From the NCBI GenBank assembly GCA_964017235.1, contig OZ024936.1, forward strand, positions 14,608,496 to 14,672,495: a stretch of DNA of 64,000 bases. Reading direction: 5' to 3'. The notes under the pieces were generated by a model. That model did not search any database and had not been told where the DNA came from. It saw nothing but the letters and a program-made list of their open reading frames with translations. Shown here piece by piece: positions 63,467 to 64,000 of this stretch; the stretch's first letter is position 1; every line of letters starts with the position of its first letter. The position numbers and the translations under genes are program-made. The DNA is from Sabellastarte sp. h YS-2021 (Eukaryota; Annelida; Polychaeta; Sabellida; Sabellidae).

Positions 63467-64000
63467 ATGAGTATTTTAATATTTGTAAGATTATATTGCA
63501 ACTTTGTTTTTTCCTCCTATGGCAGAATGTTTGTAAACTGCAAGCCCACTGTCCTTAGTGTACAGTCCTTTTGTCTTATCATTTTTAAGTACGACCTATC
63601 CATTGCTTTGCTTCTAGAGATCACTTTCTTTGTTCTTTTCTTTGTCACCACAATTTCATGGAATCTATGATACCACCAAAGGATTTGGCCTTCCAGTATT
63701 CACTCTTCATGTTTTTGATTGCTTACAAGCTCTGAAGTCAGTGCCCTACAGATGGATTTGCAGCTGGCGCCTGTAGATCGAAAGAAATTTTGGCCTTGTT
63801 TAGTTTGGTGTTCCTCTGCTATTTGCACTTTTTAGATGTAAGTTGATTCTGTCACTAAGGTACATCCTGTTACAATGATACTGCTGTGTGACACTCTCCT
63901 TAGATGAGGTGTATATAAACAAAAGCTAGAGATGCAAGACATTGTGTATTACAAATTGAAAGTGGCCACTTAGGTGGAGTGGTAACACATTTGCCTCCCA
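63467..64000 (+). repeat. Satellite monomer M35 (partial, right edge)
   Basis: First 534 bases only; the window ends inside the resident tRNA-like relic. GCTTACAAG, CTGCTGTGTG and GAAAGTGGCC match M19, its expected partner 29,239 bp upstream. Confidence 0.95.

Larger units (their letters stand above)
1..64000 (+). repeat. Long-monomer satellite array, about 35.6 tandem copies of a 1,796-bp unit
   Basis: The same sequence recurs head to tail across the whole window. The ATGAGTATT used here as monomer start occurs at 1728, 3524, 5320 and so on to 63467, 35 times, spaced 1,796 or 1,795 bp apart except where a SINE adds 170 or 178 bp or a 10-bp deletion shortens one copy. The unit is AT-rich and CpG-poor. 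Landmarks by offset from monomer start: a hydrophobic 67-codon open frame at 0-203, a TATATAAA motif at 445, a decayed tRNA-like SINE relic at about 495-600, an A6/A7 run at 1143, and overlapping 85- and 87-codon frames on opposite strands at about 1008-1299. No rRNA, snRNA, histone or other known tandem gene was recognised. No unique flank is present, so the array extends beyond both edges. Its chromosomal place (centromeric, subtelomeric, interstitial) cannot be told from the sequence. Confidence 0.98.

Noticed and set aside
1-64000. rDNA spacer, 5S, snRNA or histone tandem array
   Set aside because: I looked for the conserved cores of these genes in one monomer and found none on either strand.
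1-64000. CRISPR array or other prokaryotic repeat system
   Set aside because: Repeats are 1.8 kb and contiguous, with no short repeats separated by unique spacers; SINE content shows a eukaryotic genome.
1-64000. DNA transposon or Helitron amplified in tandem
   Set aside because: I found no terminal inverted repeats, transposase frame or Helitron-type end in the monomer. An origin from a non-autonomous element cannot be excluded, but nothing supports it.

Overview
The window is one uninterrupted tandem satellite array with a long repeat unit. About 35.6 head-to-tail copies of a monomer of 1,796 bp (or 1,795 bp) run from the first base to the last, with no unique sequence at either edge. I set the start of each monomer at a recurring ATGAGTATT, first seen complete at 1728, and number the copies M0 (cut by the left edge) to M35 (cut by the right edge). 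All copies are in the same orientation. I find no convincing protein-coding gene. The short open frames recur only because the repeat recurs, and the longest pair is broken by a 1-bp change in 11 copies.

The DNA is eukaryotic: AT-rich, CpG-poor, with tRNA-derived SINE sequence. The SINE tail resembles SINE tails I recall from molluscs, especially bivalves, so a mollusc is my best guess, but it is only a guess from memory.

Two layers of tRNA-like sequence are present. Every monomer holds a decayed SINE-like relic about 495-600 bases after its start, just downstream of a TATATAAA motif. In four monomers (M18, M26, M30, M34) a much fresher tRNA-derived SINE, with consensus A and B boxes, sits inside the 3' end of that relic. 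It is in the same orientation at the same base and is flanked by 12-14 bp target-site duplications. It has two versions: type A in M18 and M34 (net +178 bp), type B in M26 and M30 (net +170 bp).

The monomers fall into subfamilies defined by linked variants. Left part, M0-M16: CAC at monomer offset 1243 ('H' copies: M0-M4, M9-M12) alternates with a six-A subfamily (M5-M7, M13-M15). Right part, M17-M35: all copies with the site carry TAC there, many have CpG-decay variants, and the SINE copies are here. Higher-order repeats overlie this: an 8-monomer repeat of 14,365 bp (about 6.27-15.67 kb matching 20.63-30.03 kb), a 2-monomer repeat of 3,592 bp (37.8-45.0 kb), a 4-monomer repeat of 7,353 bp that includes SINE type B (about 41.8-57.8 kb), and a 29,239-bp spaced match that includes SINE type A (about 32.3-34.8 kb against 61.5-64.0 kb). 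Several monomers are mosaics of two subfamilies, as expected from unequal crossing-over or gene conversion.

The most interesting point is the repeated occupation of one base position by a SINE in two versions with different duplication lengths, followed by amplification of the SINE-bearing monomers inside higher-order repeats. All comparisons were made by eye at diagnostic sites; no alignment was run.
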